This document shows positions 24,594-33,566 of a stretch of 64,000 bases of DNA, one piece after another. How positions within the stretch are numbered: the stretch's first letter is position 1; every line of letters begins with the position of its first letter. This stretch comes from Novosphingobium percolationis (lineage in GTDB: Bacteria > Pseudomonadota > Alphaproteobacteria > Sphingomonadales > Sphingomonadaceae): NCBI RefSeq assembly GCF_020179425.1, contig NZ_JAILYM010000002.1, forward strand, positions 781,377 to 845,376. Reading direction: 5' to 3'. Position numbers and translations under genes: made by a program. The notes below the pieces were generated by a model that saw only the letters and a list, made by a program, of their open reading frames with translations, was not told where the DNA came from and did no database searches.

Positions 24594-26161
24594 GCGACGG
24601 CCGGCGTGGCGAGGCGGGCGCGCAACGCCCGTCGCAGGATCTTGCCCGTGGGCCCCTTGGGCAATTCGTCGAGAAGATGGATTGCACAGGGGCGCTTGTA
24701 GCTGGCCAGCAAGATTTCGCAGCTTGCATTGATGGCACTTGGGCTGACCGATGCTCCCGGCTGCAGCGCGACGAAGGCGACAGGCACTTCGCCAAGTACT
24801 TCATCGGCCTGTGCCACCACGGCGACTTCCGCCACGCCGTCAATCGCGTAAATCGCTTCTTCGATGTCGGCAGGATAAATGTTCTGCCCACCCCGGATGA
24901 TGACGTCCTTCTTTCGGTCGACGATGTACGCGTAGCCATCCTCGTCAATATACCCGATATCGCCGGTACGGAGCCATCCGTCCTGGAGTGCCTGGGCCGT
25001 ATCTTGCGGGGCGTTGAAGTACCCGGCCATGACATTCGGTCCCCGTACGACCAACTCGCCGGTAGCCCCGGCGGGCAAGGTCGCGCCCGCATCGTCCATT
25101 ACGGCAAGATCGATGCCCGGGAGAACGCGTCCGATGGTTCGTCCGTGGGTGAGTTCCCCCCGTCCATCGCAAGTCACCTCATGCAGGGTCACCAGCGCGG
25201 CGCCTTCCGTCAGGCCATAGCCCGTCAAAATTCGGGCATCGGCGCTGGTCGCGGTCAGGACCCTTTGCAACAGCGGTGCCGGAACCGGTGCACCGCCGGT
25301 CATGATCAGCCGCAGGGTGTGCAGCCCGCCTTGCCGCAGACCGGGAAAATCGACGATCTTCTGGAGCATCGTTGGCACAGCGGGCATGAATGTGCAGCCG
25401 GAACGCTGGATGGCGTCGATGCACTTTCCCGCGTCGAAGCGTGGCAGCAGGATTAGCCTTGCACCGCTGACCAGCATGGCATTGATGCACTGATTTAGGC
25501 CGAACGTGTTATATAGCGGCAAGGCGCACAGGATGACGTCTTCAGACGTCAAGCCGAGCCAACCCGGTGTCGCATCATAGTTGGCGGCAAGGTTGGCTGC
25601 CGTCAGCATCACGCCCTTCGATTTGCCCGTTGTGGCGCTGGTGTTCAGCAGCATGGCAATGTCAGTGGCAGCAACCGGCTGTGCATCCAGAACCGGTTCC
25701 GCTCCAGCGACCGCAGCATCGAGTGACGAGAACCCTGCGCTATCCTCTGTCGTGCCGCACAGGATAGCGCTGCGCAGAGAGTTTGCCGAATTTCGGACAG
25801 ATTGCGGCAGCCGGTCGCTCAGGTCGGCATGCAGCACCACATATTCCAGCGAGCAGCTTTCGATGGCGTGGGCCAATTCTCCCGGGCGATAGTAGATATT
25901 GAGCGGCGAGATCGTTGCGCCCACCAAGTGCAATGCCTGCTGGACCACGATGAACTGCGGCTCGGCCGGCATCATCACGCCAACGCGTGAACCATGGCCC
26001 ACACCCAGTGCCCGCAATCCGCCTGCTGTCGCGCGGACCATGTCCGCCAGCTCGGCAAAGCTGATGCGTCGCTTGCCATATTCGATGGCGATGCGATTGC
26101 CGCCGCTCCGGGCTTGTGACAGCAAGTGCTTCGCCCGGTTATATTCAGTCTCTCTCGTCAT
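24590..26161 (-). CDS. Acyl-CoA synthetase (AMP-forming)
   Basis: A 523-residue ANL-superfamily ligase that activates a carboxylic acid as its CoA thioester. The P-loop is unusual (TSATTGKSKG instead of the common TSGTTGxPKG), while the later motifs YGLTEGAA, TGDIGYIDEDGY, DRKKDVIIRGG and the C-terminal Lys in PTGKILRR are normal. The start at 26161 is chosen by comparison with the family; it overlaps the amidohydrolase gene by 17 bases. Substrate unknown; it would activate the acid released by the hydrolases. Confidence 0.9.
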   Translation of the reverse strand: MTRETEYNRAKHLLSQARSGGNRIAIEYGKRRISFAELADMVRATAGGLRALGVGHGSRVGVMMPAEPQFIVVQQALHLVGATISPLNIYYRPGELAHAIESCSLEYVVLHADLSDRLPQSVRNSANSLRSAILCGTTEDSAGFSSLDAAVAGAEPVLDAQPVAATDIAMLLNTSATTGKSKGVMLTAANLAANYDATPGWLGLTSEDVILCALPLYNTFGLNQCINAMLVSGARLILLPRFDAGKCIDAIQRSGCTFMPAVPTMLQKIVDFPGLRQGGLHTLRLIMTGGAPVPAPLLQRVLTATSADARILTGYGLTEGAALVTLHEVTCDGRGELTHGRTIGRVLPGIDLAVMDDAGATLPAGATGELVVRGPNVMAGYFNAPQDTAQALQDGWLRTGDIGYIDEDGYAYIVDRKKDVIIRGGQNIYPADIEEAIYAIDGVAEVAVVAQADEVLGEVPVAFVALQPGASVSPSAINASCEILLASYKRPCAIHLLDELPKGPTGKILRRALRARLATPAVA

Positions 26162-27224
26162 GTGACACCGTTGCATGCTTTTGATTGGTGAGATCGGAGA
26201 TCCGGTAAAAACGAGCAGCCGTTCCAGAAAACAGCTCGCCACGTTCATCCGGCGACGCCGATGAGGTCAGCCGCTTGAAGGCGTTCCAAAGCGCGCGGTA
26301 CGTATACATGGCCTTGTCGACCGGGAAATTGCTCTCGAACATGCAGCGCCGCGCGCCAAACAGCTCGATGCAGGTTTCGACATAAGGCCGCCAGGCTTCG
26401 GCTAGGACGTCCGAAGCGGGCGGGCGAGCTGCCTCGTGCCAACGGGCACCGCATACGATCATGCCGAATCCGCCGATCTTCACGGACACGTTGTCGCGCC
26501 GCGCCAGTTCGGCAATGTCCTTGCGCCACTGCGCCAGCAGTTCAGCTTCGCGGCCTTCATAAAGGCCTACGCCAAGAATGCAGCCGATATGGTCGAGCAC
26601 GATCGGCAGGCCGGGCATGGCGTCGGCCATCTCCGTTAGCTCCGTGATCTGGCAGTTGTAGAGCATCGCATCGTAACTGAGCCCCATCCGCTGCATGGCG
26701 CGTAATCCGGCGCGATAGTTCTTGTCCGCGAGAAGGGCGGGAGGTGCGGGGCGCAGCACGACACCATCGGGAAAATTCGGATCACGCGAAACGCTGTGCC
26801 GAATACCGCGCAACGCGCCATCAGCCGCAGCCTCATGGGCAAGCAGCACCTCCTCGACGCGGTCGCCCAGGGTGAGGTCCGCATGAGCGACGATCGCGGC
26901 AGCAATCCGGGGAAGCCCCAATGCCGCGGCCTGTCGCGCTATCGCGGTGACCTTCTCGGTCTCGCCGACGGGAGCAAGATGGGCGGGGCCGGTGGAGCGA
27001 TAGCCATAGTGCGCCTGTACGAACACCGTTGCCTTCACGTTGTGGCCGCTGTCGAGATCCTCAGCGATCTGTTCGAGCAGGTAAGGGTGCCCGTCCTGCT
27101 CCCACAAGTGATGATGCGAATCCACTATCGCGAGGTTTCTGTCGAGCACGGGCTCGCCTGTCAGTGCCAGCCATTCAGGGTTTGGCGGCGGATAGCGATA
27201 TCGCCCCGTCACATCGAGTCCCAT
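26145..27224 (-). CDS. Amidohydrolase-2 family metal-dependent hydrolase, lactonase-like
   Basis: A 359-residue TIM-barrel hydrolase of the fuconolactonase/amidohydrolase_2 group. Metal ligands are visible in VDSHHHLWE (about residue 32) and LDHIGC; further strands end in MFESNFPVDK, the usual last Asp motif. Family members open lactones or decarboxylate. As first gene of the operon with the acyl-CoA synthetase it could open a lactone made by a Baeyer-Villiger oxygenase. The start at 27224 is chosen because the family begins here; the longer frame adds an unrelated leader. Confidence 0.82.
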   Translation of the reverse strand: MGLDVTGRYRYPPPNPEWLALTGEPVLDRNLAIVDSHHHLWEQDGHPYLLEQIAEDLDSGHNVKATVFVQAHYGYRSTGPAHLAPVGETEKVTAIARQAAALGLPRIAAAIVAHADLTLGDRVEEVLLAHEAAADGALRGIRHSVSRDPNFPDGVVLRPAPPALLADKNYRAGLRAMQRMGLSYDAMLYNCQITELTEMADAMPGLPIVLDHIGCILGVGLYEGREAELLAQWRKDIAELARRDNVSVKIGGFGMIVCGARWHEAARPPASDVLAEAWRPYVETCIELFGARRCMFESNFPVDKAMYTYRALWNAFKRLTSSASPDERGELFSGTAARFYRISDLTNQKHATVSHDERD

Positions 27225-27249
27225 CAATCCGCTCCCAACGTCATTCTGA

Positions 27250-27266
27250 TCCGATAATGTTTCGGG
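27250..27266. promoter_or_regulatory. Palindromic operator site E
   Basis: TCCGA-TAATGTT-TCGGG is an inverted repeat with a seven-base centre in the leader of the minus-strand amidohydrolase operon, 26 bases before its start codon. It shares its half-sites with sites at 27346, 46332, 47212 and 48990 but has a different centre. Confidence 0.5.
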
Positions 27267-27345
27267 GAAACAGAAAATGCAACCCTCCAGATACCGCTTG
27301 ATGCCGGGTTTCTCGTAAGAATGTTCCGTCACATCGATTTTTGAA

Positions 27346-27362
27346 TCCGATAAATCGTCGAT
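27346..27362. promoter_or_regulatory. Palindromic operator site A
   Basis: TCCGA-TAAATCG-TCGAT lies between the divergent amidohydrolase operon and the 15-gene plus-strand operon, seven bases before the -35 element of the latter. It matches site D (48990) at 15 of 17 positions. It is probably bound by the TetR protein encoded at 48133. Confidence 0.65.
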
Positions 27363-27369
27363 TTTTCTT

Positions 27370-27398
27370 TTGACATTGCGAATCCAAGAGGCATAAAA
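27370..27398 (+). promoter_or_regulatory. Promoter of the 15-gene operon
   Basis: TTGACA (27370-27375), a 17-base spacer and ATAAAA (27393-27398) form a good sigma-70-type promoter about 65 bases before the first start codon (27463). Operator site A lies immediately upstream. Confidence 0.6.
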
Positions 27399-27462
27399 AG
27401 GGGTAGTGGTTGGCGACGTTGCTGCAGGCGACTTCTCCGGCGAAAGACAGGTGAGGATTCTG

Positions 27463-28575
27463 ATGGGTCTCAGTCAGGTGGCGGTGCTTGCCTCCGCGCA
27501 AACCGAATTGCGTCCGGCGTGGCGTGATGCGCAGCATATCGACCTAATTTCTTCGGTCGTGACCAACGTGTTCAAGGGCACTGGTCTCACGATCGACGAC
27601 GTTGATTTCGTGATCGATTCCGGCAGTGACGTGCTCGATGGTCGTTCGATTTCCAACTGCGGCTTTCTTGGTGCGCTGGGTGCGCATCACAAGGAAGAGG
27701 CGCGGGTTGAAGAGGATGGCCTGTGGGGTGCGCTGTATGGCGTGAACAAGATCCGCGCCGGTGCTTCGATTGGTCTGATCGTGGCCTATTCCAAGCCTTC
27801 GGAATCGTCCGTCGACCTTTACTGGTCGTCGATGGTCGAGCCGTTCTACCAGCGCCCTGTCGGCTTTGGCCAGAAGGCTGCGCTCGGCATCCAGGCACAG
27901 CGTTACCTGGCCGCGCACGGCATCAAGGACGAGGCTCTGGCTGAAGTCGTTGCCCGTCGCTGGGCTGCTGCTGCTGCAGGCGGCAAAGTTGCCATGGGGG
28001 ATGCGCCTGATGCGCGCACCGTTCTGGCCAGTGAAGAAGCGGCCGCGCCGCTGACCGATCTGATGATTGCACGTCCCGTCGATGGCGCCGTGGCCGTTCT
28101 GATCGGCAATGCCGACGTCGCGCGCCGCGCCGGTCGTCCGCCGGTGCTGATTACCGGCATGGGTACCAGCATGGAAACGCACAGCTTTGCCGAACGCACT
28201 GCAAACCGGCTGGATTCTGTGTCCAATGCAACGAAGATGGCGCTGGGCAAGGCGGGCTGGGCCTCGGCTGCTGCGGCTGACGTGGTGGAAACCAGCGGCA
28301 GCTCGGTCGTCGGCGAACTGCTGGCGCTCGAAGGGCTCGGTCTTGCTCCGGCGGGCAAGGGCCTCGATGCGGCGCAGGACGCCAAGGTGAACCGTTCGGG
28401 CGGCGCGCTTCCTGCCGATCCGATCATGGCCACCGGCCTTGTGCGTCTGGCCGAGGCGGCCAAGCAGCTCTCCACCCCGGTTGCTGGCGGCGCAAAGGCG
28501 CCGGCCAAGGCAATCGTCCATGGCACCGGCGGTGTCGCAATGCAGACCAACTGCGTCTTCACTCTCGAGGTTTGA
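27463..28575 (+). CDS. Thiolase-like protein without catalytic cysteine (SCP2-type), subunit A
   Basis: A 370-residue protein of the thiolase/SCP-x superfamily. The region that should hold the nucleophilic Cys reads VEEDGLWGALYG, so the Cys is absent. The usual GHPxGxxG motif is replaced by SGGALPADPIMATG. The N-terminal GRSISNCGFLG and C-terminal HGTGGVAMQTN segments follow the fold. Together with the next gene and the DUF35 gene it resembles two-component thiolase-like systems with DUF35 partners (BbsA/BbsB, Ltp2-type aldolases), in which one chain is non-catalytic. It is the first gene of the operon and starts after GTGAGGA. Confidence 0.78.
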   Translation: MGLSQVAVLASAQTELRPAWRDAQHIDLISSVVTNVFKGTGLTIDDVDFVIDSGSDVLDGRSISNCGFLGALGAHHKEEARVEEDGLWGALYGVNKIRAGASIGLIVAYSKPSESSVDLYWSSMVEPFYQRPVGFGQKAALGIQAQRYLAAHGIKDEALAEVVARRWAAAAAGGKVAMGDAPDARTVLASEEAAAPLTDLMIARPVDGAVAVLIGNADVARRAGRPPVLITGMGTSMETHSFAERTANRLDSVSNATKMALGKAGWASAAAADVVETSGSSVVGELLALEGLGLAPAGKGLDAAQDAKVNRSGGALPADPIMATGLVRLAEAAKQLSTPVAGGAKAPAKAIVHGTGGVAMQTNCVFTLEV

Positions 28576-28577
28576 TC

Positions 28578-29729
28578 ATGGGTCGTGAAGTAGGAATCGT
28601 TGGCGTCGGACAGACGCATCACGCGCGCCGTCGTACTGACGTCAGCCAGGCCGGCCTCGTTCGCGAAGCCGTTGATCGTGCACTGGCCGACGCCAAGCTC
28701 TCGATGGAGGATATCGACACGGTGGTGATCGCCACCGGCCCGGTGCTTTTCGCTGCGGTGAACCAGCCGGAAAAGTGGGTTGTGGATGCCATCGGCGCGC
28801 AGGGCAAGTCGGTCGTGCGTCTCACCAGTGGCGGCGGTGCAGGCTTTGCCGGGGCGCTCGCCGGGTATTACCAGGTGGCGGGCGGCTATTCCGACCGCAC
28901 TCTGGTCGTCGCCTATGACAAGCTGTCCGAAGGTCAACTGCAGTATTCGATCTCCACGCTCTACGATCCCTTCTGGGGCCGTGAATTCGCCGTGGGTATC
29001 ATGGGCTTCTCGGCTGCCTACTGGCGCGCGCGCATGGACGTGCTCGGCCATACCGAGGAAGCTGCGGCGATGGTTGCGGCCAAGAACCGCAACAACGCCA
29101 TCAAGAACCCCTATGCGCACCAGAAGAAGCCCGTCACGGTTGAGGACGTGCTGAATTCCAAGCCGCTGTGCTGGCCGATCAAGATGCTCGACGTGCCGCC
29201 GATTTCGGACGGCGCAGCGGCCATCGTGCTCGCGTCGGACAAGGTGGCGCATCACTCCAACACCCGCCCGGCATGGATCCGCGGCATGGCCTATTGCTGC
29301 GAGGCGGATAACGCCCCGGAACGCTCGCTTATGCTGTCCGAGCCGCTGGCGATTGCCTCAAAGCACGTCTATCGCGCGGCCGGCATCACCAACCCGCGCC
29401 GCCAGTTCGACGTTGTCGAGGTGCAGGAGCCCTATTCCTGCTTCGAACTCAACTACTACGAAAGCCTCGGGCTGTGCCCTCCGGGACAGGCGGCGGAGCT
29501 GATCGCCTCGGGCGCGACACAGGTGGATGGCGACATCCCAGTCAATCCCTCGGGTGGCTGCATGGGCGCAAACCCGATCGGGGCTGTCGGCGTGATCCGC
29601 CTGATCGAAGCCGCGACCCAGGTCATGGGCCGCAACGAAACCCATCAGATCCAGGGTGCCAAGACCGCGCTTGTCCAATCGGGCGGCGGCTGGGCCAACC
29701 TGCGCGGCTGCGCCGTGCTGAGCGCCTGA
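28578..29729 (+). CDS. Thiolase-like protein (Ltp2/BbsB-like), subunit B
   Basis: A 383-residue thiolase-superfamily protein. The Cys position reads LTSGGGAGFAGAL, without Cys. The C-terminal motif is SGGCMGANPIGAVG, with Asn in place of the His of GHPxGA. VQEPYSCFEL replaces the NEAF box. Such changes are known in Ltp2-type retro-aldolases and related enzymes that cleave carbon-carbon bonds in side chains with a DUF35 partner. It could therefore be an aldolase or a thiolase acting on an unusual beta-oxo- or beta-hydroxyacyl-CoA. It starts three bases after subunit A ends. Confidence 0.8.
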   Translation: MGREVGIVGVGQTHHARRRTDVSQAGLVREAVDRALADAKLSMEDIDTVVIATGPVLFAAVNQPEKWVVDAIGAQGKSVVRLTSGGGAGFAGALAGYYQVAGGYSDRTLVVAYDKLSEGQLQYSISTLYDPFWGREFAVGIMGFSAAYWRARMDVLGHTEEAAAMVAAKNRNNAIKNPYAHQKKPVTVEDVLNSKPLCWPIKMLDVPPISDGAAAIVLASDKVAHHSNTRPAWIRGMAYCCEADNAPERSLMLSEPLAIASKHVYRAAGITNPRRQFDVVEVQEPYSCFELNYYESLGLCPPGQAAELIASGATQVDGDIPVNPSGGCMGANPIGAVGVIRLIEAATQVMGRNETHQIQGAKTALVQSGGGWANLRGCAVLSA

Positions 29730-29742
29730 GGAGGGAGAGCCG

Positions 29743-30672
29743 ATGTTCTACGCACCTGAAACTGCTCCGATCGATCTGCCGACCTTCAAGAGCACGATCG
29801 CGATGCCTTACACGCTCACCCCCGGTCGGTCGGCGGGCACGTTCTTGGCCGAAATGCCCAATCGCCGCATTGTCGGCTCGCGTTTTGCCGGCGGCAAGGT
29901 GATCGCCCCGGCGCAGGACTTCTCGCCGGTAAACGGCGATGAGCCCGAAGAACTCGTGCAGGTGCCGGAAAACGGCGAGCTGACCGCGTTCACCCGCGTC
30001 GACGGTGTCGTGATCGGCCTTGTCCGTCTCGATGGCTGTGAAAACGCGTTTGCGCATCGCATCCTTGCCGATCTCGCCGATTGCAAGGTCGGTCAGCGCG
30101 TCGCGGCGCAGTGGGCCAGTGAAGATGCCGGAACCTCGATCACTGCGATCGAAGGTTTCGTGCTGTCGCCCGACGCTCCCGTTGGCGAAGTGAAGCCGCT
30201 GGTCGGCCCGGCTGAACCGCTTGGCGTGATCAACTACTCGATGGCACTCGATTACGACCACGCCTATGGTCCGTACTACGGCCGCATGTTCGACGAGCTG
30301 AAGGAAAACGGCGTTGTCATGGGTGTGCGCGGCTCGAACGCCGATGATGCCCTGCTGCCCCCGCGCGAGATCGACGACATCACGCACAAGCGGACCGGTA
30401 CGTGGAAAGCCTGCGCCGACACCGGCACGATCCGCGCCTGCTCGTTGATCAACATGGAGGTCTATGGCCAGACCCGCCCGGTGCCGTATGCTTATGCGGA
30501 AATCGTGCTCGACGGCGCATCGACCAAGATGATCCACATCATCGAGATCGACGATCTTGAAAGCGCCAAGCAGACGATCAAGCCGGGCACCCGCGTCCGC
30601 GCGATCTGGACCAAGGGCGAGCGCAAGGGCGCGGTGTCCGACATCGAGCGGTTCGAGGTGATCGAAGCGTGA
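29743..30672 (+). CDS. Tandem DUF35 (OB-fold) protein without zinc cysteines
   Basis: A 309-residue protein built of two DUF35-like units (about residues 25-130 and 165-305). Each has the short helix and former zinc-ribbon region followed by an OB fold (ELTAFTRVDG, GTIRACSLINMEV). The zinc-ribbon cysteine pairs are absent in both units: the places read SRFAGGKVIAPAQDF and GSNADDALLPPREID. DUF35 proteins bind thiolase-like partners and channel CoA substrates. The adjacent genes are two thiolase-like subunits, one per unit if the units pair separately; that stoichiometry is only a suggestion. Confidence 0.75.
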   Translation: MFYAPETAPIDLPTFKSTIAMPYTLTPGRSAGTFLAEMPNRRIVGSRFAGGKVIAPAQDFSPVNGDEPEELVQVPENGELTAFTRVDGVVIGLVRLDGCENAFAHRILADLADCKVGQRVAAQWASEDAGTSITAIEGFVLSPDAPVGEVKPLVGPAEPLGVINYSMALDYDHAYGPYYGRMFDELKENGVVMGVRGSNADDALLPPREIDDITHKRTGTWKACADTGTIRACSLINMEVYGQTRPVPYAYAEIVLDGASTKMIHIIEIDDLESAKQTIKPGTRVRAIWTKGERKGAVSDIERFEVIEA

Positions 30673-31511
30673 CCAACTGGACCGTCACCACGCTCCGTAT
30701 CGGGGAGCTTTACCTGCAGCACGGCGGGTCACTCATGCGCGATCCCGTGCATGTCTGGCTCGTGCGGGGCGAGGTGGCGGGCAAGTCTGTCCGGATTCTC
30801 GTCGATAGCGGCATGGCCGATATTCCCACCGTCCTTGCCCGCTTGCGGGTCTCGGGGGTAGGGGGCGGCCATGCCAGCCTCACCGCCGTCCTCGCGACCG
30901 AGGGGCTCACGCCGCAGGACATCGACTACGTCATCTGCACCCACCTGCATTTCGATCATGCCGACAACCTCGACCTGTTCCCGGACTCGTGCGTCGTGGT
31001 GCAGCGTGCCGAGCTGATGGCGGCGGTCGATCCGGTGCCGTCGCAGCGGATCTTCTACTGGAAGTCGACGATCAACAACCTGATGGGGCGCAAGCGTCCG
31101 GCGCAGCTTCGCCTGGTCGATGGCGACACCGATTTCCTCCCCGGGATCCGCCTGCTCAGCGTGCCCAGCCACACCGAAGGCATGCAGGTCGTAGTCGTCA
31201 CCACCGAAAAGGGCCGCGTTGCCCTCGTCTCGGACCTCGGCGACCATTATCGCTACTGGTTCCCGGCCGATCCGCGCGCTGCGGCCCACCCGCTGCGCTC
31301 GCTGTCGGATGCCTTCCTCACTGGCAACATCCGCAGCGAAAGCGAGCGCACCTGGCAGGCGGCCATGCGCCGCGTGCTCGACAACACCGATATCGTCGTG
31401 CCCGCGCACGATTTCCGTATCCCGGTGCACATGCCCGAACAGTGGTTTGCCATTCCGGACAGCACCGATGGCGACCTGGCGCACGTACCGCCGGTCGAAA
31501 ACGAGATTTGA
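30669..31511 (+). CDS. MBL-fold metallo-hydrolase (AHL lactonase-like)
   Basis: A 280-residue metallo-beta-lactamase-fold protein with the metal motif THLHFDHAD (about residue 98), SHTEGM and SDLGDHY, and a final His in PAHDF. Its closest look is the N-acyl-homoserine-lactonase/lactonase group. It may hydrolyse a lactone or thioester intermediate. It has a GTG start overlapping the preceding stop codon, so it is translationally coupled. Confidence 0.85.
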   Translation: MTNWTVTTLRIGELYLQHGGSLMRDPVHVWLVRGEVAGKSVRILVDSGMADIPTVLARLRVSGVGGGHASLTAVLATEGLTPQDIDYVICTHLHFDHADNLDLFPDSCVVVQRAELMAAVDPVPSQRIFYWKSTINNLMGRKRPAQLRLVDGDTDFLPGIRLLSVPSHTEGMQVVVVTTEKGRVALVSDLGDHYRYWFPADPRAAAHPLRSLSDAFLTGNIRSESERTWQAAMRRVLDNTDIVVPAHDFRIPVHMPEQWFAIPDSTDGDLAHVPPVENEI

Positions 31512-31521
31512 GAGGCCAGCC

Positions 31522-32334
31522 ATGAGCTACGAAGATATCATCTACGAGGTGAGCGACCGTATCGCGACGGTCACCCTGAACCGTCCCGACGCGATGAACG
31601 CGACGACCGACCGCCTTTACGGCGAGTTGCAGGATCTCATCCCGAAGATCGCGGCGGACACCGCCGTGTCGGTAGTGATCCTCACCGGTGCCGGCCGTGG
31701 CTTCTGCGCCGGCGCTGACCTCAAGGCCAGCAACCCCAAGCTGACGCCGATCCAGCGCCGCGCCCGCCACCGCTGGATCCTGCGCGATGTGCTCGATCCG
31801 CTGTACAAGCTGGAAAAGCCCGTGATCGCCGCCGTCAACGGCGCCGCCGCCGGTGCCGGCGCCAACATCGCGCTGTCGTGCGATTTCATCATCGCCAGCG
31901 AAAAGGCGACTTTCCTCCAGGCTTTCGCCAAGGTCGGTCTCGTGCCCGATCTCGGAGGCCTGTTTTTCCTGGCCCGCGCCGTCGGCATCAACAAGGCCAA
32001 GGAACTGTGCTTCACCGCGCGCAAAGTCGATGCGGTCGAGGCGCTGGCCATCGGCATCGCCAACAAGGTGGTGCCGCATGACGACCTGATGGCCGAGGCC
32101 CGCGCATTGGCCACCCAGATCGCTTCGGGCTCGCCCACCGCGATGGCGATGACCAAGCGCCTGCTCAACATGTCGCAATCCGCTTCTCTTGAGCAGATGC
32201 TGGAATTCGAGGGCTACGCCCAGACGGTCGCTTACCTCACGCCCGAATACGTCGAAGGCGTGACCGCTTTCCGCGAAAAGCGTGCGCCTGATTTCGCGGG
32301 TGCGGCCGAACGCGCCGCTGCCGCGCAGGACTGA
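31522..32334 (+). CDS. Enoyl-CoA hydratase/isomerase (crotonase family), copy 1
   Basis: A 270-residue crotonase. The oxyanion-hole segments GFCAGADL and NGAAAGAGANIAL are present. At the usual catalytic Glu positions it has the SEKATFLQAFAKVGLVPDLGG region, so one of the two hydratase Glu residues may be replaced by Asp. A hydratase, isomerase or C-C hydrolase activity is possible. The start follows GAGAGG. Confidence 0.85.
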   Translation: MSYEDIIYEVSDRIATVTLNRPDAMNATTDRLYGELQDLIPKIAADTAVSVVILTGAGRGFCAGADLKASNPKLTPIQRRARHRWILRDVLDPLYKLEKPVIAAVNGAAAGAGANIALSCDFIIASEKATFLQAFAKVGLVPDLGGLFFLARAVGINKAKELCFTARKVDAVEALAIGIANKVVPHDDLMAEARALATQIASGSPTAMAMTKRLLNMSQSASLEQMLEFEGYAQTVAYLTPEYVEGVTAFREKRAPDFAGAAERAAAAQD

Positions 32335-32346
32335 CGGAGCGGGTCG

Positions 32347-33537
32347 ATGGACTTCAACTACAGCCCTTCGGAAAACGAATTCCGCATGGAATTGCGGACC
32401 TGGCTCGCCGCCGCACTGCCGCAGGGCTGGGGTGAGACTGTGTTCGAACCGGAAGACGAGCACGAACGCGCGATGTTCCGCCTCGACTGGGAGCGTAAGC
32501 TCCACGCCGGCGGCTGGAGCGGGATCAACTGGCCCAAGGAATACGGCGGCCGTGGTGCCACTCTGATCGAACGCGGCATCTTTGCCGAGGAAATGGCCCG
32601 CGCCCGCGCGCCCGAAGGGATCAACATCATCGGCCACAACCTGGCCGGTACGACGATCCTTGCCCACGGCACGGAAGAACAGAAGAAGCGCTTCCTGCCC
32701 AAGATCATCTCGTCTGACGAGGTGTGGTGTCAGGGCTTTTCCGAACCCAACGCCGGGTCCGACCTTGCCTCTGTCCGTACGCGGGCCGAGTTGAAGGACG
32801 GCAAGTTCATCGTCAACGGCCAGAAGATCTGGACAAGCTATGCGCAATACGCGCAGTGGTGCTTCGCGCTGGTGCGGACCGATCCCGACGTACCCAAGCA
32901 CAAGGGTCTGTCGTTCCTGCTGATCGACATGAGCAGCCCAGGCATCACCATCCGCCCGCTGCGCCAGATTTCAGGCGAGTCCGAATTCAACGAGACGTTC
33001 TTCGACAATGTCGAGGTTCCGGCCGAGAACATCGTGGGCGATCTGAATGGCGGCTGGAAGATCGCCATGACCACGCTCGCGTACGAACGTGGCCCCGAAG
33101 ACGCGCTCGGCCGCCAGATCCGCTTCAAGCAGGAACTCGATCAACTGCTGATCACGCTGACGCAGACGATGCAGGGTAACCGCTCTGCCATCGACAACCC
33201 AGCGGTTCGCCAGCGCCTTGCCCGTGCGATCTCCGAGATCGAAATCGTCCGGCTCAACGCGCTGCGTTCGTTCAGCCGTCTCCTCGATGGCGCGGACCGC
33301 GGCTCGGACGCTTCGATGACCAAGCTCTACTGGAGCCATGCGGCGCAGACGATGTACGAAGTGGCGATGGACGCGCTTGGCCCCATCGCGCCGCTTTCGG
33401 GCAACGATCCGGCCGCCGCCTCGCTCGGTCGCTTCCAGCTTAGCTGGCTGCAATCCAAGGCTTTTACGATCTATTCCGGCTCCTCGGAAATTCAGCGCAA
33501 TATCATTGGCGAGCGTGTGCTCGGCCTGCCGCGCTGA
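32347..33537 (+). CDS. Acyl-CoA dehydrogenase, subunit 1
   Basis: A 396-residue FAD-dependent acyl-CoA dehydrogenase with QGFSEPNAGSDLAS, the FAD/ETF region RNGQKIWTS-like NGQKIWTSYAQ, and the C-terminal YSGSSEIQRNIIGERVLG. It lies directly before a second, different acyl-CoA dehydrogenase. Such adjacent unlike pairs in steroid and alicyclic side-chain catabolism form alpha2-beta2 heterotetramers that act on bulky substrates, and that is likely here. Electrons would go to the ETF encoded at 54245-55926. Confidence 0.9.
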   Translation: MDFNYSPSENEFRMELRTWLAAALPQGWGETVFEPEDEHERAMFRLDWERKLHAGGWSGINWPKEYGGRGATLIERGIFAEEMARARAPEGINIIGHNLAGTTILAHGTEEQKKRFLPKIISSDEVWCQGFSEPNAGSDLASVRTRAELKDGKFIVNGQKIWTSYAQYAQWCFALVRTDPDVPKHKGLSFLLIDMSSPGITIRPLRQISGESEFNETFFDNVEVPAENIVGDLNGGWKIAMTTLAYERGPEDALGRQIRFKQELDQLLITLTQTMQGNRSAIDNPAVRQRLARAISEIEIVRLNALRSFSRLLDGADRGSDASMTKLYWSHAAQTMYEVAMDALGPIAPLSGNDPAAASLGRFQLSWLQSKAFTIYSGSSEIQRNIIGERVLGLPR

Positions 33538-33566
33538 TGCCGGGCGAACGCAAGGAAATCTGACCC

